Below, one piece after another: positions 44,801 through 53,715 of a stretch of DNA of 64,000 nucleotides. Within the stretch, counting starts at the first letter, position 1; every line of letters starts with the position of its first letter. Location: positions 23,206-87,205 of the forward strand of contig JBBSQW010000017.1 in NCBI GenBank assembly GCA_038243635.1, read 5' to 3'. The notes beneath the pieces were generated by a model. The model ran no database searches, was not told the origin of the DNA, and saw only the letters and a list, made by a program, of their open reading frames with translations. The DNA comes from Pseudopedobacter sp038243635 (GTDB lineage Bacteria; Bacteroidota; Bacteroidia; Sphingobacteriales; Sphingobacteriaceae). A program made the position numbers and the translations under genes.

Positions 44801-44871
44801 ACAATTTCCCAGCCTGACGCGGTAGCATTCAATTTCTGCACTGTGGGTGTATCGTTCTCTTTGTAAAACAC
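41851..44871 (-). pseudogene. T9SS-secreted surface protein with repeat and beta-helix domains, 5'-truncated
   Basis: The 1006-codon frame begins at a GTG inside a repeat, so this is not the real start. Eight repeats of about 45 residues (pattern V-x-K-x-N-G-x-x-W-E-x-V-G, with PYVAY strands) occupy ~1-410, probably a propeller. From ~418 a pectate-lyase-like beta-helix begins (ATVYVSENGAGLEDGSSWTN) and ends with GAVDMGAYEYEG. Then come a short fibronectin-like domain (LPVNLTSFTAKAE) and a type A T9SS sorting domain with VSVYPNPTADLVSV and GSYIIRLTG. A further repeat is out of frame upstream and no signal peptide remains, so export is unlikely. Function before loss is unknown. Confidence 0.75.
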
Positions 44872-45017
44872 GTAGGGTACAGAACCATTGAAATTGATTA
44901 CCGGGGCTCTGCCGGGTCATTTGTAGAAACATCTGTAGCCACAACTTCCCAACTTGTACCATTGAGCTTTTGTACGGCTAGCTTCGCAAGCTTAACCTTA
45001 AAGAAGAAAATAATGCT
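44872..45017 (-). pseudogene. out-of-frame 5' piece of the T9SS cargo gene
   Basis: This minus-strand frame reads KVKLAKLAVQKLNGTSWEVV followed by ATDVSTNDPAEPR and a stop. It is one more of the repeats of the main frame. The break is at CCCC (plus-strand GGGG, 44903-44906); five C would give PPVINFNGSVPYVFYKE and join both. Upstream the frame hits TAA at 45018 with no ATG, so the original 5' end with its signal peptide is gone. Confidence 0.65.
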
Positions 45018-45112
45018 TTATTAAAATGGGCGCTTGCGAATGAGCGGATGATTAAGTAATACAGTTATGCCAGAGAAAGCATTTTCGTTAAAATTGATTC
45101 GATCGTTTTAAA

Positions 45113-45138
45113 GTTCTTTTGTCTTGAAACAAAAGAAC
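45113..45138. repeat. dispersed repeat with 10-bp inverted arms
   Basis: GTTCTTTTGT and ACAAAAGAAC flank CTTGAA. The sequence around it (to about 45220) is the non-coding type common in Sphingobacteriaceae genomes (from memory). It lies near the point where the T9SS cargo gene loses its 5' end. Confidence 0.6.
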
Positions 45139-45241
45139 CAGAAACTTAAGGCTGTCGAATCTTTTTTCATTCCGCTTCAGGAAATCTTTTATCGCCCCTT
45201 TACCCGCTCGCCAATTCAAAATATTTCTACCTTGAATTTTT

Positions 45242-46231
45242 CTACATTTTGTATGCTTTTAAGCGCATGGAGTTTGTCAAAGCTCCCTTGCTGTGCGTCT
45301 CCTGCTTGATCATCCCAATAGAAGGTGTTATCCAGAGATATTCAACCGTCGGAGGTAGAGTTTGCTTGAAGCCCATCACATTCATGGCAGTATTTGAAAC
45401 TGATCTTATTTTAAGACAATCAAATTTGCCGGCGCTGGTAATTATTGTTTCTCTTGCAACAACCTGTCGATTGGTTACTACTGTTTGAAACGCCATTTCG
45501 CCACCTCCTGCTTCGGTTTTGAAAGAAAAACTCAAATCGTCTAGCTTCATCCCTGGGTGCATTTTTTTAGGGAAAGAGGCAAAGCCATTATCAAAATCTA
45601 TCTTCACATCCTTTATAGTTTTAATATTTTTATTTTTCAGTTCAGGGTTATTCTCCATCATCGCCTTCATCATATCGGCTATGTCCATATATATCATGCC
45701 GCCATCGCATATGTAATTCGTTGCGTAGTCAAGGTTTCCAAGACTTGGAGTTGTTACAGATGCATTTACTTTAGCGATAGTAGCAGACCCTTTGGTTGAC
45801 ACTTCAATCACTTCCATTTTGTTGCTTCCTTCCAACTTTCCTTTTCCATCAAATGCCTCATACTCTAACACCGCACCTTTTTTGAACCAGCTTAAACCTG
45901 AGCAATCATTCCCCATCAAAACCAAAGCTTCTCCAGGTCTTTCAGCAACCTCGTCAAAGCTTGGTTGCTTTTTTGACGACGTGGTTTCTTTCTTTTGATT
46001 GCTCGTTTTGTTTTTTGGCTTATTCAAAGCATTGTCAATTGGCTCATCAGTTTTTTTATCCGCTTTATCTAGTACCTTATCCACCTGCCGATCAGTCTTA
46101 CGCTCAATCCGCTCCTCAATTTTCTTTTCGAGCTGTTTGCCAAAACCTTTCAATAGCTGACCTTCGGCATTTTCAGTGCTAAAAAATAGGCAAATCGCCA
46201 TGAAACCTGTTGTTGTTAATAGCTTTTTCAT
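45242..46231 (-). CDS. exported DUF3108/TapB-like protein
   Basis: This 329-residue protein has a signal peptide (MKKLLTTTGFMAICLFFSTE, cut near AEG). A strongly charged Lys/Glu/Asp segment at ~30-95 comes next (KKIEERIERKTDRQVDKVLD). The folded domain at ~100-329 has SWFKKGAVLEYEAFDGKGK, GKFDCLKIRS and EYLWITPSIGMIKQE, which recalls DUF3108/TapB-like periplasmic proteins built of antiparallel strands. The function is not known. It is the last of a minus-strand series of envelope genes and starts seven bases after the lipoprotein gene upstream. Confidence 0.75.
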   Translation of the reverse strand: MKKLLTTTGFMAICLFFSTENAEGQLLKGFGKQLEKKIEERIERKTDRQVDKVLDKADKKTDEPIDNALNKPKNKTSNQKKETTSSKKQPSFDEVAERPGEALVLMGNDCSGLSWFKKGAVLEYEAFDGKGKLEGSNKMEVIEVSTKGSATIAKVNASVTTPSLGNLDYATNYICDGGMIYMDIADMMKAMMENNPELKNKNIKTIKDVKIDFDNGFASFPKKMHPGMKLDDLSFSFKTEAGGGEMAFQTVVTNRQVVARETIITSAGKFDCLKIRSVSNTAMNVMGFKQTLPPTVEYLWITPSIGMIKQETHSKGALTNSMRLKAYKM

Positions 46232-46238
46232 AATTTTA

Positions 46239-46940
46239 TCAGTTACATTTTGCTAATACCTCTTGTGCAAATTTTACGGCTGCGTCTAAAGCAGGACCTT
46301 CTGTAGCGGCAACTTTGGCTTCGATGGTAAAATGAACCATACCCGTTAGTACAACTAATTCTATCCCGTGTTCTTCATGCCACTTCCAGTAGGCTCTATC
46401 GCCCAGATTTTCCTGTACTCGGTAGGCAAACTGCATACGTTGATCTAAAAATCCTTTTGCCGTTGCCAAACCAGCGGGATTGTTTGCGTATTCTTTTTCC
46501 AGATTAGTCAATAACTGGTTGTATTCTTCTTGGCTTAATTTTTTGTAAGTCTGATCAAATAAGCTAAGGGCCGATGACTGGCTATAAAGCTCAAGCTCGC
46601 TCTTTGAATAAAATGTCAACATGTTGAGCTCTACTCTATTAACATCAGCGTACTTTATAATCTGTCCCAAAAGCTCCATTTCCAAATCGGGGCGGTTACT
46701 TTTCCACTCGTAGGTACAAGAGCCATATTCACCTTTTGTAGAGCTGATTTCCATTTTATAGGATTCCTCGTCGATGGCGATGTGCTTTGCGATATCAGCC
46801 TTGGTCAGCAAGGTTTCGTATTTGTAATCCATCGCTTTGAAGCAGGTGGCAATTGCATTCTCTTTTTCGAGCTTTGGCTCTTTGTTTGCACAAGAAGCAA
46901 AGAATGCCAAAATTAGGGTGCTGTAAAATAGGTTTTTCAT
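46239..46940 (-). CDS. lipoprotein of unknown function
   Basis: The product has 233 residues. MKNLFYSTLILAFFASCANK is a lipoprotein signal with lipobox FASC. The mature part begins KEPKLEKENAIATCFKAMDY and contains two pairs of charged helices and a short strand region (GYGSCTYEWKS-like, with a second Cys). LFDQTYKKLSQEEYNQLLTN and VKFAQEVLAKCN follow. No domain was recognised. It is cotranscribed with the DUF3108-like gene, seven bases downstream, and may act with it. Confidence 0.75.
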   Translation of the reverse strand: MKNLFYSTLILAFFASCANKEPKLEKENAIATCFKAMDYKYETLLTKADIAKHIAIDEESYKMEISSTKGEYGSCTYEWKSNRPDLEMELLGQIIKYADVNRVELNMLTFYSKSELELYSQSSALSLFDQTYKKLSQEEYNQLLTNLEKEYANNPAGLATAKGFLDQRMQFAYRVQENLGDRAYWKWHEEHGIELVVLTGMVHFTIEAKVAATEGPALDAAVKFAQEVLAKCN

Positions 46941-47114
46941 TATTTTTTTTTGTTTTTAAAGGTTAAGAAAGTTCCTCTCTTTTTTTCTAAGTCTGTCATT
47001 TCAGACCTCGAGAGAATTATAGATAATTTTTTATTGCGTAATACGCCTTTCCAATATTTCGGTAGATTTGGCTACATAGCGGGTAGCATTAGTTTGTATT
47101 GTTTTATGGCGATT

Positions 47115-48149
47115 CTATTTTTCTATAACAGCGAGTGAAGTAATGTCACAATACGATCCATCAATATCTTCTAAAACGTTCCAAATTCCGTTTTTCCAAT
47201 ATCCGCCAGCATTTTTTAGGGTACCTGCTATATATACATCACCGTTAATAATAGTAATTGATTCGCCAAAACTATTTTCATTAGAAGGGACATTCATTGC
47301 TTGTTTTACACCGTTTATCCAATAGGCTAAAACACCGTCTTCGCTTCCTACTACATGTACCTTGTTCTGTTCTACAAATAATGCTTTTGCATCGGCTGAT
47401 TTGCTTCCATCGGTAAGCGGGTATCCTATGTCGTTTTTCCAATATTTAGCAATATCTCGTGAACTGCTAGTGCTTTTTTCATAACCCGCAATGTATACGT
47501 CTTCAGCTGTTACAAACATGTCGTACACATCCACAATAAAGGCAGAGCTACTAATAACATATGGGGTATTGTTTTTCCAATACTTTACTACGCTCATATT
47601 AGCGTCATTAGTTCCTGTACCTGCAATGTATATGTCGTTATCTTCGGAGACAAAAATTGCCCCTGGTCTGGATCTTGTAAAACCTTGAGTTGTGGGTAAA
47701 GATTCTAAATTTCCATTTTTCCAGTACACGCCCTTGCCGTTTTCTACTCCTGTAATATGGACTACACCATTTGATACATGAACAGCTTTTGCATGTGAAC
47801 CTAAATTTTCATGAGATTTGGCCAATTTATATTTTATCCCATTTTTCCAATACACTGCAGATTGGACCGGGTTTACTTCATACCCTACAACATAAACGTC
47901 TCCGTTATCAATATAAATTGATTCAGTTTGGAGTTGAGAACTCCCATCAGTTAGTTCACTAACTACTCCGTTTTTCCAGTATTTTGCTGTAGATGGTCCA
48001 TTTATGGGACCAGTATAACCTGCCACATATATATCTACTGATTTTGGCTTTTCTTCGCTCTGCTTATTTTTGCTACATGATAAAAACACAAACACAGTAC
48101 AAATTAAAATGCTTATGTACCTGTTTATGCTATTTCTTTTTGTTTTCAT
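47115..48149 (-). CDS. YWKNG-repeat lipoprotein, probable seven-bladed propeller
   Basis: This 344-residue protein has a lipoprotein signal (lipobox LSC at about 25). Seven repeats of about 45 residues follow, each with a core YWKNG (variants YWKNN, YWKND, YWING) followed by L-T-D-G or similar, then a strand VYVAGYE/VHVVG. Seven units strongly suggest a seven-bladed beta-propeller on the cell surface or in the periplasm. I know no named family for it. It lies 10 bases downstream of a paralogue, so the pair is one transcript. Confidence 0.8.
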   Translation of the reverse strand: MKTKRNSINRYISILICTVFVFLSCSKNKQSEEKPKSVDIYVAGYTGPINGPSTAKYWKNGVVSELTDGSSQLQTESIYIDNGDVYVVGYEVNPVQSAVYWKNGIKYKLAKSHENLGSHAKAVHVSNGVVHITGVENGKGVYWKNGNLESLPTTQGFTRSRPGAIFVSEDNDIYIAGTGTNDANMSVVKYWKNNTPYVISSSAFIVDVYDMFVTAEDVYIAGYEKSTSSSRDIAKYWKNDIGYPLTDGSKSADAKALFVEQNKVHVVGSEDGVLAYWINGVKQAMNVPSNENSFGESITIINGDVYIAGTLKNAGGYWKNGIWNVLEDIDGSYCDITSLAVIEK

Positions 48150-48159
48150 AACTTTGAAT

Positions 48160-49446
48160 TTATTTTCTTTCTTTTACTACCACAATATCCGTTGCATTAG
48201 CGTTAGCCAGTCCATTGGTTAATTCTGTTGGTACACCATTTTTCCAGTATTTAGCCACAGTTCTAAGCCCATTATTTTCATAACCAACTAAATACACGTT
48301 GTCTTCAAACCCAAAAACGTTATTAATTTTTGCGTTTTGAGTACCGTCGCTTAATTCTTGCAATACGTTATTTTTCCAATATACGGCCACCTCCTTATGT
48401 GTAGAATTCATTTTCCAGCCTCCCACATGAACATCGTTTTTGTCAACAAAAATACTAGTCGCAATAATCGTTTCGGCGAGATCTTTCCCTGGTAATACAT
48501 GTGCGGTTCCATTTTTCCAGTACTGCGGTGAGTAAGCAGGCGGATCACTTCTTCCAGTCATATAGACATCGCCGTTTGTAGTAAATACTGAGTATCCTTG
48601 ATAACTGTCATTTACAACATAAATTTGATTATTGGTCCAGTAAAATGCAGAAACACGACCCTCATCACAGCTACCAACTAAATGAACGCCGTTTTCATCT
48701 ACAGAAATGGATTCTCCTTTAAACTGCTTTTCTTTTTCACCAATTTCTTGTAAGATGCCATTTTTCCAGTAAGCGGCAACACTTTGCAGATAACCTTTCA
48801 CTATTGTGCCGGCGGCATATAAATCTCCATTATAAACGTAGACAGAAGTTATTATTGGACGATAGTCTGTTCGTCCTTCAAACCAGATTTCCTCTTTGTT
48901 ATTTTTCCAGATGGTAGCCTGAAGTCTACCGCTATTATTAGTTGTATATCCGCCAGCGTATACGTCATTTTTATCTATGAAAATGGAAAGAGCTCGAGCA
49001 TCTCTTCCTGTCAGTTCCTGCGCAACTCCATTTTTCCAGTATTTTGCCACATCTCCGCTACTGCCTCTTTCATAACCTACTACATAAATATTCACTTCAT
49101 ATTCTGCTTCACTTACGGTTAATTCTATAAAGGTACTTTCCAAATAACCTTCTTTTTTGGCAATGGCTTTGTAGTTGCCCTTTTGCTCAAAAATATATTT
49201 ATTTCCTTCTATCTTTTTATCATTGATGTAGATGTCGGCATCCATTGCTTTTTCTCCAGCAGTGATTTCAAAGCTTACTTCTTCGCCTACATTTATCTCT
49301 GTCAAAGAGGCTTTGAGTATCAGTTGTGTTTTTTCTTCTGCGGGGCCATCTTTTCCGGGACCGTTTTTGCTACAGGAGAAAATCAAAAACACACTACATA
49401 GTAGTAAACCGGTGAGTTTCTGTATGACGTTGTTTCTTGTTTTCAT
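48160..49446 (-). CDS. YWKNG-repeat lipoprotein with extra N-terminal domain
   Basis: This 428-residue protein is a paralogue of the gene 10 bases downstream. A lipoprotein signal (FLIFSC) leads to an extra domain at ~38-112 (LTEINVGEEVSFEITAGEKA ... YKAIAKKEGYLESTFIELTV) of Ig-like or PKD-like type. Then come seven YWKNG-type repeats (one is IWKNN, one YWTNN). An intact seven-fold repeat in both proteins indicates selection for a closed propeller. No partner or ligand can be named. Confidence 0.8.
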   Translation of the reverse strand: MKTRNNVIQKLTGLLLCSVFLIFSCSKNGPGKDGPAEEKTQLILKASLTEINVGEEVSFEITAGEKAMDADIYINDKKIEGNKYIFEQKGNYKAIAKKEGYLESTFIELTVSEAEYEVNIYVVGYERGSSGDVAKYWKNGVAQELTGRDARALSIFIDKNDVYAGGYTTNNSGRLQATIWKNNKEEIWFEGRTDYRPIITSVYVYNGDLYAAGTIVKGYLQSVAAYWKNGILQEIGEKEKQFKGESISVDENGVHLVGSCDEGRVSAFYWTNNQIYVVNDSYQGYSVFTTNGDVYMTGRSDPPAYSPQYWKNGTAHVLPGKDLAETIIATSIFVDKNDVHVGGWKMNSTHKEVAVYWKNNVLQELSDGTQNAKINNVFGFEDNVYLVGYENNGLRTVAKYWKNGVPTELTNGLANANATDIVVVKERK

Positions 49447-49556
49447 GATGATGTTGTTTATGGCTGTGCTTTGTTTGTCTTATTAAAATATCTAATTGAG
49501 GAACTTGAATCTACTAGGACGTTTGTAAAAACCGTAAGACTTTTTTAGCTCTTTAT

Positions 49557-50705
49557 TTAGTTTTGTAACTTGAAGTATTGCTGTACATCGTTATAGTTCT
49601 TGATGTCAATTGAATTCGACATTACGCGGAACTCTTCTGCCTCAGTTACCACGATACGGAGATCAACATTTCTAAAATAAGTCGAGCCTGATTCTCTCAA
49701 AAGTGTAAGTCTTGTTTGACCACCATTGTTTATTTTACTGAAAGCTACCGTGAATCTATTGTTCCCTATTTTTCCAGGAAGAGGGTACCAAGAAACGTTT
49801 TTCACATAAACGTTTATCATGCTTTTCTCTAAGATGTCCCATGGTAAATTAAAATCAATTTGAAAGTCGCGTATAGGATCTAGTGATCCTGGGATATCGA
49901 TCTTCTTGCTGAACTGGATAGTATTTGAAAGGTCTGCAATGTGGCCCCATGCCGGAGTGTTTAAGAACTGTACGTATCGGAACCAAAGTGTTTTCGTAGC
50001 TCTATTGATATAGAAATCCCCAAAATTACCAATAGCATTTGTTGGATCAGTTATACCATTCAAGATAACGTACTTCGCTTCGCCTTTGTCTCCTTTCGCA
50101 CCAAGGATGCTCTTTCCGCTTCCCCAACTAACGGCTGTCTTTGGTCCGAATATAACGTAGCTACTTGTGTTGATATAGAAATCACCTATATCACCTACTG
50201 CTCCTGTAGGATTTGAAGTGCCACTCAATATCGTTCTTCCATCTTCACCTTTATCTCCCTGTGGTCCTTTTAACCTTATCCCTGTACCCCAACCTGCAGA
50301 AGTCTTAGGGCCATATAGTGTGGTAGTACTGGGTTGAAAATAAAAGTCACCGACTTTTCCCTGTGTAGTTGGAACGCCAGTATCACTCAAAAACTGACTT
50401 CCATCTTGGCCTTTTGATCCCGTATCACCCGTCTCTCCCTTTAATGGGAAGGGGTTACCCCAACCAGTAGCCGTTTTAGGACCATATAAGTTAGCGGTTA
50501 ATTTGTCAATGTAAAAATCGTTTATCCCACCATCTGTTATTGCCGGAGGGCCATTATCATAGCGTAGCATATTTCCGTCTGTTCCCGGAATTCCTTGGGC
50601 TCCTTGCGCACCTTTGGGGCCTAAAGGCCCTTCTGCTCCTTCTTTACTACAAGAGCTAATGCTTATGAGGAAAAAGAAGGCAATTATAAAATTAAGTACT
50701 TTCAT
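49557..50705 (-). CDS. collagen-like lipoprotein with repeated modules
   Basis: This 382-residue protein has a lipoprotein signal (ISSC). A collagen-type Gly-X-Y run follows (GPLGPKGAQGAQGIPGTDGN). Four modules of about 45-50 residues come after it, each of the form ND/GDFYI..T..LYGPKTA.GWG followed by another short Gly-X-Y run (LKGETGDTGSKGQDG and others). The last ~120 residues are a beta-rich domain with no recognised family. The module type occurs in many Bacteroidota surface proteins. It is probably a surface stalk. It is the third gene upstream of the YWKNG pair on the same strand. Confidence 0.8.
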   Translation of the reverse strand: MKVLNFIIAFFFLISISSCSKEGAEGPLGPKGAQGAQGIPGTDGNMLRYDNGPPAITDGGINDFYIDKLTANLYGPKTATGWGNPFPLKGETGDTGSKGQDGSQFLSDTGVPTTQGKVGDFYFQPSTTTLYGPKTSAGWGTGIRLKGPQGDKGEDGRTILSGTSNPTGAVGDIGDFYINTSSYVIFGPKTAVSWGSGKSILGAKGDKGEAKYVILNGITDPTNAIGNFGDFYINRATKTLWFRYVQFLNTPAWGHIADLSNTIQFSKKIDIPGSLDPIRDFQIDFNLPWDILEKSMINVYVKNVSWYPLPGKIGNNRFTVAFSKINNGGQTRLTLLRESGSTYFRNVDLRIVVTEAEEFRVMSNSIDIKNYNDVQQYFKLQN

Positions 50706-50818
50706 TTTAGTGTTTTTTAATAGTAAATAATATTTGATTCTTATGGCCCGTATTGTTATGAGCTGTCAAAAGGCAGGAGCTATTATCAACTAACGCTAAT
50801 GCACAACTACTATATGAA

Positions 50819-50869
50819 GCTATCATGATTTTCAAAGATTCACACAGTGAAAAGAAAAATCATGATAGC
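50819..50869 (-). terminator. hairpin after the calycin-like lipoprotein gene
   Basis: GCTATCATGATTTT (50819-50832) and its exact complement (50856-50869) form a 14-base stem in the gap between two minus-strand genes. No T run follows, so it may separate or stabilise transcripts and not end them cleanly. Confidence 0.5.
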
Positions 50870-50921
50870 CTCTTCACCCATTAAAGTAATTTATACGGAT
50901 GAAAAACATGGTCACAACTCT

Positions 50922-51566
50922 TTACAATCCAACCTGCATCCCTCCCGCAAGGTTGAATTGGCCATCTGTGATTTTTAGTGAGCCCCCATTACCAGTTCTT
51001 TCAAGGGGACTTAAGTCCATCTTGAAAACCCCCGATAGTTTGACATAACCTTCCGTACCCGTGGGGTGTCCCATTACCTGCTGCTGCCCAATTTCAAACC
51101 CGCTTATTTCAATCGTTCCTGATTGCCCAGAAGTAGCTGGAGCATATGTAGTGGCATCCCTAATATCGGTGCTTGTGCCAAAGACTGCGGTGGCTTCGTT
51201 TATTGCTGCTTCTGGTTGCCAAACTATTGGATACACTCCTTTTGGGTTTTGAAACTTGGAAGCCGGTATAGCAATGTAGAGTGTTATACTCTCTGCACCA
51301 TCATCCTCGGTAGTGCTGTTTTTTTCAATTATCCGAGTTCCCATCATCGAAACCAAATAATATTTCTGGTTTTCATCGTTTTCGTGTTCTTCTGTAAATA
51401 GGGTGGTCATTGCAGAGCTCCAAGGCTCTCCATTAACTTTCATGCTTATACCAGATTTCTTGGCCTTAGCGGTGCCACTATCTTTGGAACAAGCCGAAAG
51501 GCCGACAAAAGCGAATACCATTAGGTACAGGCAGATTAGTTTGTAGTTGTTTTTTGTAGTTTTCAT
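50922..51566 (-). CDS. lipoprotein, DUF6252-like
   Basis: This 214-residue protein has a lipoprotein signal (GLSAC). The mature part begins with a short spacer, then ISMKVNGEPWSSAMTTLFTE, the K-V-N-G-x-x-W opening of a Bacteroidota family of small beta-sandwich lipoproteins (DUF6252-like). IEISGFEIGQQ and VKLSGVFKMDLSP follow, ending LNLAGGMQVGL-like. The function is unknown. It is followed upstream after 12 bases by an outer-membrane barrel gene. Confidence 0.75.
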   Translation of the reverse strand: MKTTKNNYKLICLYLMVFAFVGLSACSKDSGTAKAKKSGISMKVNGEPWSSAMTTLFTEEHENDENQKYYLVSMMGTRIIEKNSTTEDDGAESITLYIAIPASKFQNPKGVYPIVWQPEAAINEATAVFGTSTDIRDATTYAPATSGQSGTIEISGFEIGQQQVMGHPTGTEGYVKLSGVFKMDLSPLERTGNGGSLKITDGQFNLAGGMQVGL

Positions 51567-51578
51567 AATTGTTGAGTT

Positions 51579-52127
51579 TTAGAATGAGAAATTATAACCG
51601 ATACGGACGCCAATAAAATTGAGATTATCTACGAGCTGGAAGCGAGCGGCCAAATCCCAATCGCCAAAAACGTAGCCTCCGCCCAGTCCTAAACTAACCT
51701 TAGACGTAGAATGTGTCCCAGACATGCCTGCTAAACCCAAGCCCATATCATCGAATTTAACTTTGGATTTTAACATCATGATACCTATTTGAGGTTCTGC
51801 ATATAATCCGCCAAAATCATGGCGATAGCCAAACATAATCGGAATCATACCCATACTACCACTCATTGTGTTACTATCTTCTTTCATTCCGAAACGTAAG
51901 TAGCCTAATGTACCTGTGATAGCCCCCTTTTCGGTAACGCCATAAAAGGCTTTTCCAGTTGCACCAAGCCCTACCCCGTAAGCATTTCCAAAATCACCCA
52001 GGGGCAAAGCAACTTCGGCAGCAACCCCAACAACTTTGTGGAGTCCTTTTTGTGCATAGCCAAAACTGCAAATTGAGGTAAGCGCAAGAGCGCAGATTAG
52101 TTTTTCAATAATGTTCTTTTTTTTCAT
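51579..52127 (-). CDS. outer-membrane beta-barrel protein
   Basis: This 182-residue protein has a signal peptide (ending FGYAQ). Short alternating strands follow (VVGVAAEVALPLGDFGNAYG, GTLGYLRFGM, PIMFGYRHDFGGLYAEPQIG, VSLGLGGGYVFGDWDLAARF), with a terminal VRIGYNFSF ending in Phe, which is the outer-membrane insertion signal. It is an eight-stranded OmpA/OmpX-like barrel by size. It is the first gene of the minus-strand series and starts 196 bases from the divergent sigma-factor gene. Confidence 0.85.
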   Translation of the reverse strand: MKKKNIIEKLICALALTSICSFGYAQKGLHKVVGVAAEVALPLGDFGNAYGVGLGATGKAFYGVTEKGAITGTLGYLRFGMKEDSNTMSGSMGMIPIMFGYRHDFGGLYAEPQIGIMMLKSKVKFDDMGLGLAGMSGTHSTSKVSLGLGGGYVFGDWDLAARFQLVDNLNFIGVRIGYNFSF

Positions 52128-52323
52128 AGTAAATTTAGTTGAGTTTGTATTGTATGTTGATTATTCGTTTAAGTCGCGTATAATTTTTTTAGTACAAAAA
52201 AATCATACCTTCATTGCAATGTGTTTTTATCGGTTTATAGTTTATAGCGATAAAGAGAAATAGTAAACATTGTTTTTGCATTTTTTTTATTTAAATGTTT
52301 ACTTCCGTAGTTTGTGCCTATTA

Positions 52324-52866
52324 ATGAATAAAGAGAGTAGCGTAATCCAACAAATAAAGTCTGGAGATCAAAAAGTCGTAGAAAGAATATATACCGAGTA
52401 TAAAACGGAGTTTCTGGCCTATGCTTTGCGTTTTTCTGTAAATGAGGAAGATGCCGTTGATATTTATCAAGACAGCATTGTAGTTTTATATGAAAATATT
52501 TCGTCAGGGAAGCTAACTTCTTTAACAAGTTCTTTAAAAACATATTTGTTTGCCATTGGCAAGTACAAAATATATAACTGCTTAAAAGTTAAACCAATTA
52601 CAGAGGAGCTTACGGATTGTGAATTCCTTTTAAAAGACGAAGGCAATGAAGAATTTTTGCTTCGTGAGGAAAATATCGAGAAGGTACAGAATGCTTATAA
52701 ACAGCTAGGTGACAAGTGCCGAGAAATTTTAAAATTGTTTTATTATGAAAACCGAACAATAGAAGAGATAAAGCACTGTTTAGGTTATCGCTCTAAAGAT
52801 GTAGTAAAAAGTCAGAAATCACGCTGTATAAAACAGATCAAAGAAATTTTATTAAAATTGAAATGA
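52324..52866 (+). CDS. ECF-type RNA polymerase sigma factor
   Basis: ATG 52324 gives 180 residues; the open frame from 52270 has no good start. Region 2 is seen in YKTEFLAYALRFSVNEEDAVDIYQDSIV, broken here by SVNEEDAVDIYQDSIVVLYE. Region 4 has YKQLGDKCREILKLFYYENR and a helix-turn-helix at EEIKHCLGYRSKDVVKSQK. It directs RNA polymerase to a small set of promoters. It overlaps the next gene by four bases (ATGA), a membrane protein of the right shape to hold it. This is the usual sigma/anti-sigma pairing in Bacteroidota. Confidence 0.88.
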   Translation: MNKESSVIQQIKSGDQKVVERIYTEYKTEFLAYALRFSVNEEDAVDIYQDSIVVLYENISSGKLTSLTSSLKTYLFAIGKYKIYNCLKVKPITEELTDCEFLLKDEGNEEFLLREENIEKVQNAYKQLGDKCREILKLFYYENRTIEEIKHCLGYRSKDVVKSQKSRCIKQIKEILLKLK

Positions 52867-53570
52867 GCCAATCAGATTTAATAGAAAAGTATATTCAAAA
52901 AAGAGCCACTGCAGGAGAGTTGAAAAAAATTAGGCAGCTGATGGAGGAAGATCCAGATTTTAAAGAGGAAATAATTCTTCAGTTAGAAATCCAGCAAGCT
53001 ATAAAAAGGGAAGTGTTGAAATTGCGTTTGCAACAGTTCGAGAAAAGAGAAATTAAAAAGAAAAAAATCTTCAGTCAACTTTGGAAAATTGCTGCCGTGT
53101 TCGTTGTAGGGCTAAGCTTGTTGTGGTTTTTTAACAGGTCTCCTGATTATGGAAGAATATATGCTGCTAATTTTGAGCCATATCCTAACATTGTGGTTCC
53201 TAGCATAAGAGATTTTAACACTTCAGAAAACGATGTAGAAGAAGCTTTTAGGTATTATGACAATCAAGATTATAAAAAGGCGGCAGCAGCTTTTAAGAAA
53301 TTATATCTCGATGATGAAATAGCTTATGCTAACTTTTATTATGCAATAAGTTTAATGTCAGATCACAAGGTAGAAAAAGCTCTCGAAGCCTTAGAAAGCT
53401 CGAGTTGGAAAATCCCCAAAAGATACCAATATCAGACAGATTGGTATCTTGCGTTAGGATATTTAAAAGTCCAAAACATAGAAAAAGCAACTGTGTACCT
53501 TCAAAAAGTAATAAAATCTGATAATCCAATGGCAACACAAGCGCAGCAAATATTAATGGAAATTGAATAA
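52863..53570 (+). CDS. membrane TPR protein, probable partner of the sigma factor
   Basis: The product has 235 residues. The first ~65 are charged helices (IEKYIQKRATAGELKKIRQL, EEIILQLEIQQAIKREV), like the cytoplasmic part of anti-sigma factors. One transmembrane helix at about 70-88 (LWKIAAVFVVGLSLLWFF) is followed by a periplasmic part with TPR helices (AFRYYDNQDYKKAAAAFKKL, ALGYLKVQNIEKATVYLQKV). It overlaps the sigma gene by four bases. I infer an anti-sigma factor or sensor, but it lacks a recognised anti-sigma zinc motif. Confidence 0.75.
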   Translation: MSQSDLIEKYIQKRATAGELKKIRQLMEEDPDFKEEIILQLEIQQAIKREVLKLRLQQFEKREIKKKKIFSQLWKIAAVFVVGLSLLWFFNRSPDYGRIYAANFEPYPNIVVPSIRDFNTSENDVEEAFRYYDNQDYKKAAAAFKKLYLDDEIAYANFYYAISLMSDHKVEKALEALESSSWKIPKRYQYQTDWYLALGYLKVQNIEKATVYLQKVIKSDNPMATQAQQILMEIE

Positions 53571-53649
53571 TATATCTACGTGGTAAACTATGTAACCAAA
53601 TACATGGCAGTGACCAACAGCCTTGCTTTTGTGCGCAATGCGATTATAA

Positions 53650-53680
53650 TTGTTTATAAAAGTGATTATAGCTAAGTTTG
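53650..53680 (+). promoter_or_regulatory. promoter of the CHAT protease gene
   Basis: TTG at 53650-53652 and TAAGTTTG at 53673-53680 (TAnnTTTG) are 20 bases apart, the preferred spacing. The ATG is 36 bases downstream. The CHAT gene can thus be expressed apart from the sigma operon. Confidence 0.6.
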
Positions 53681-53715
53681 ACCATTCCATGTCGCCTAAC
53701 TCCTAACCTATTTTT

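Noticed and set aside
44777..44962. 61-codon minus-strand frame at the front of the T9SS cargo gene
   Set aside because: It is a third frame over the repeat DNA; the true repeat pattern is in the other two frames.
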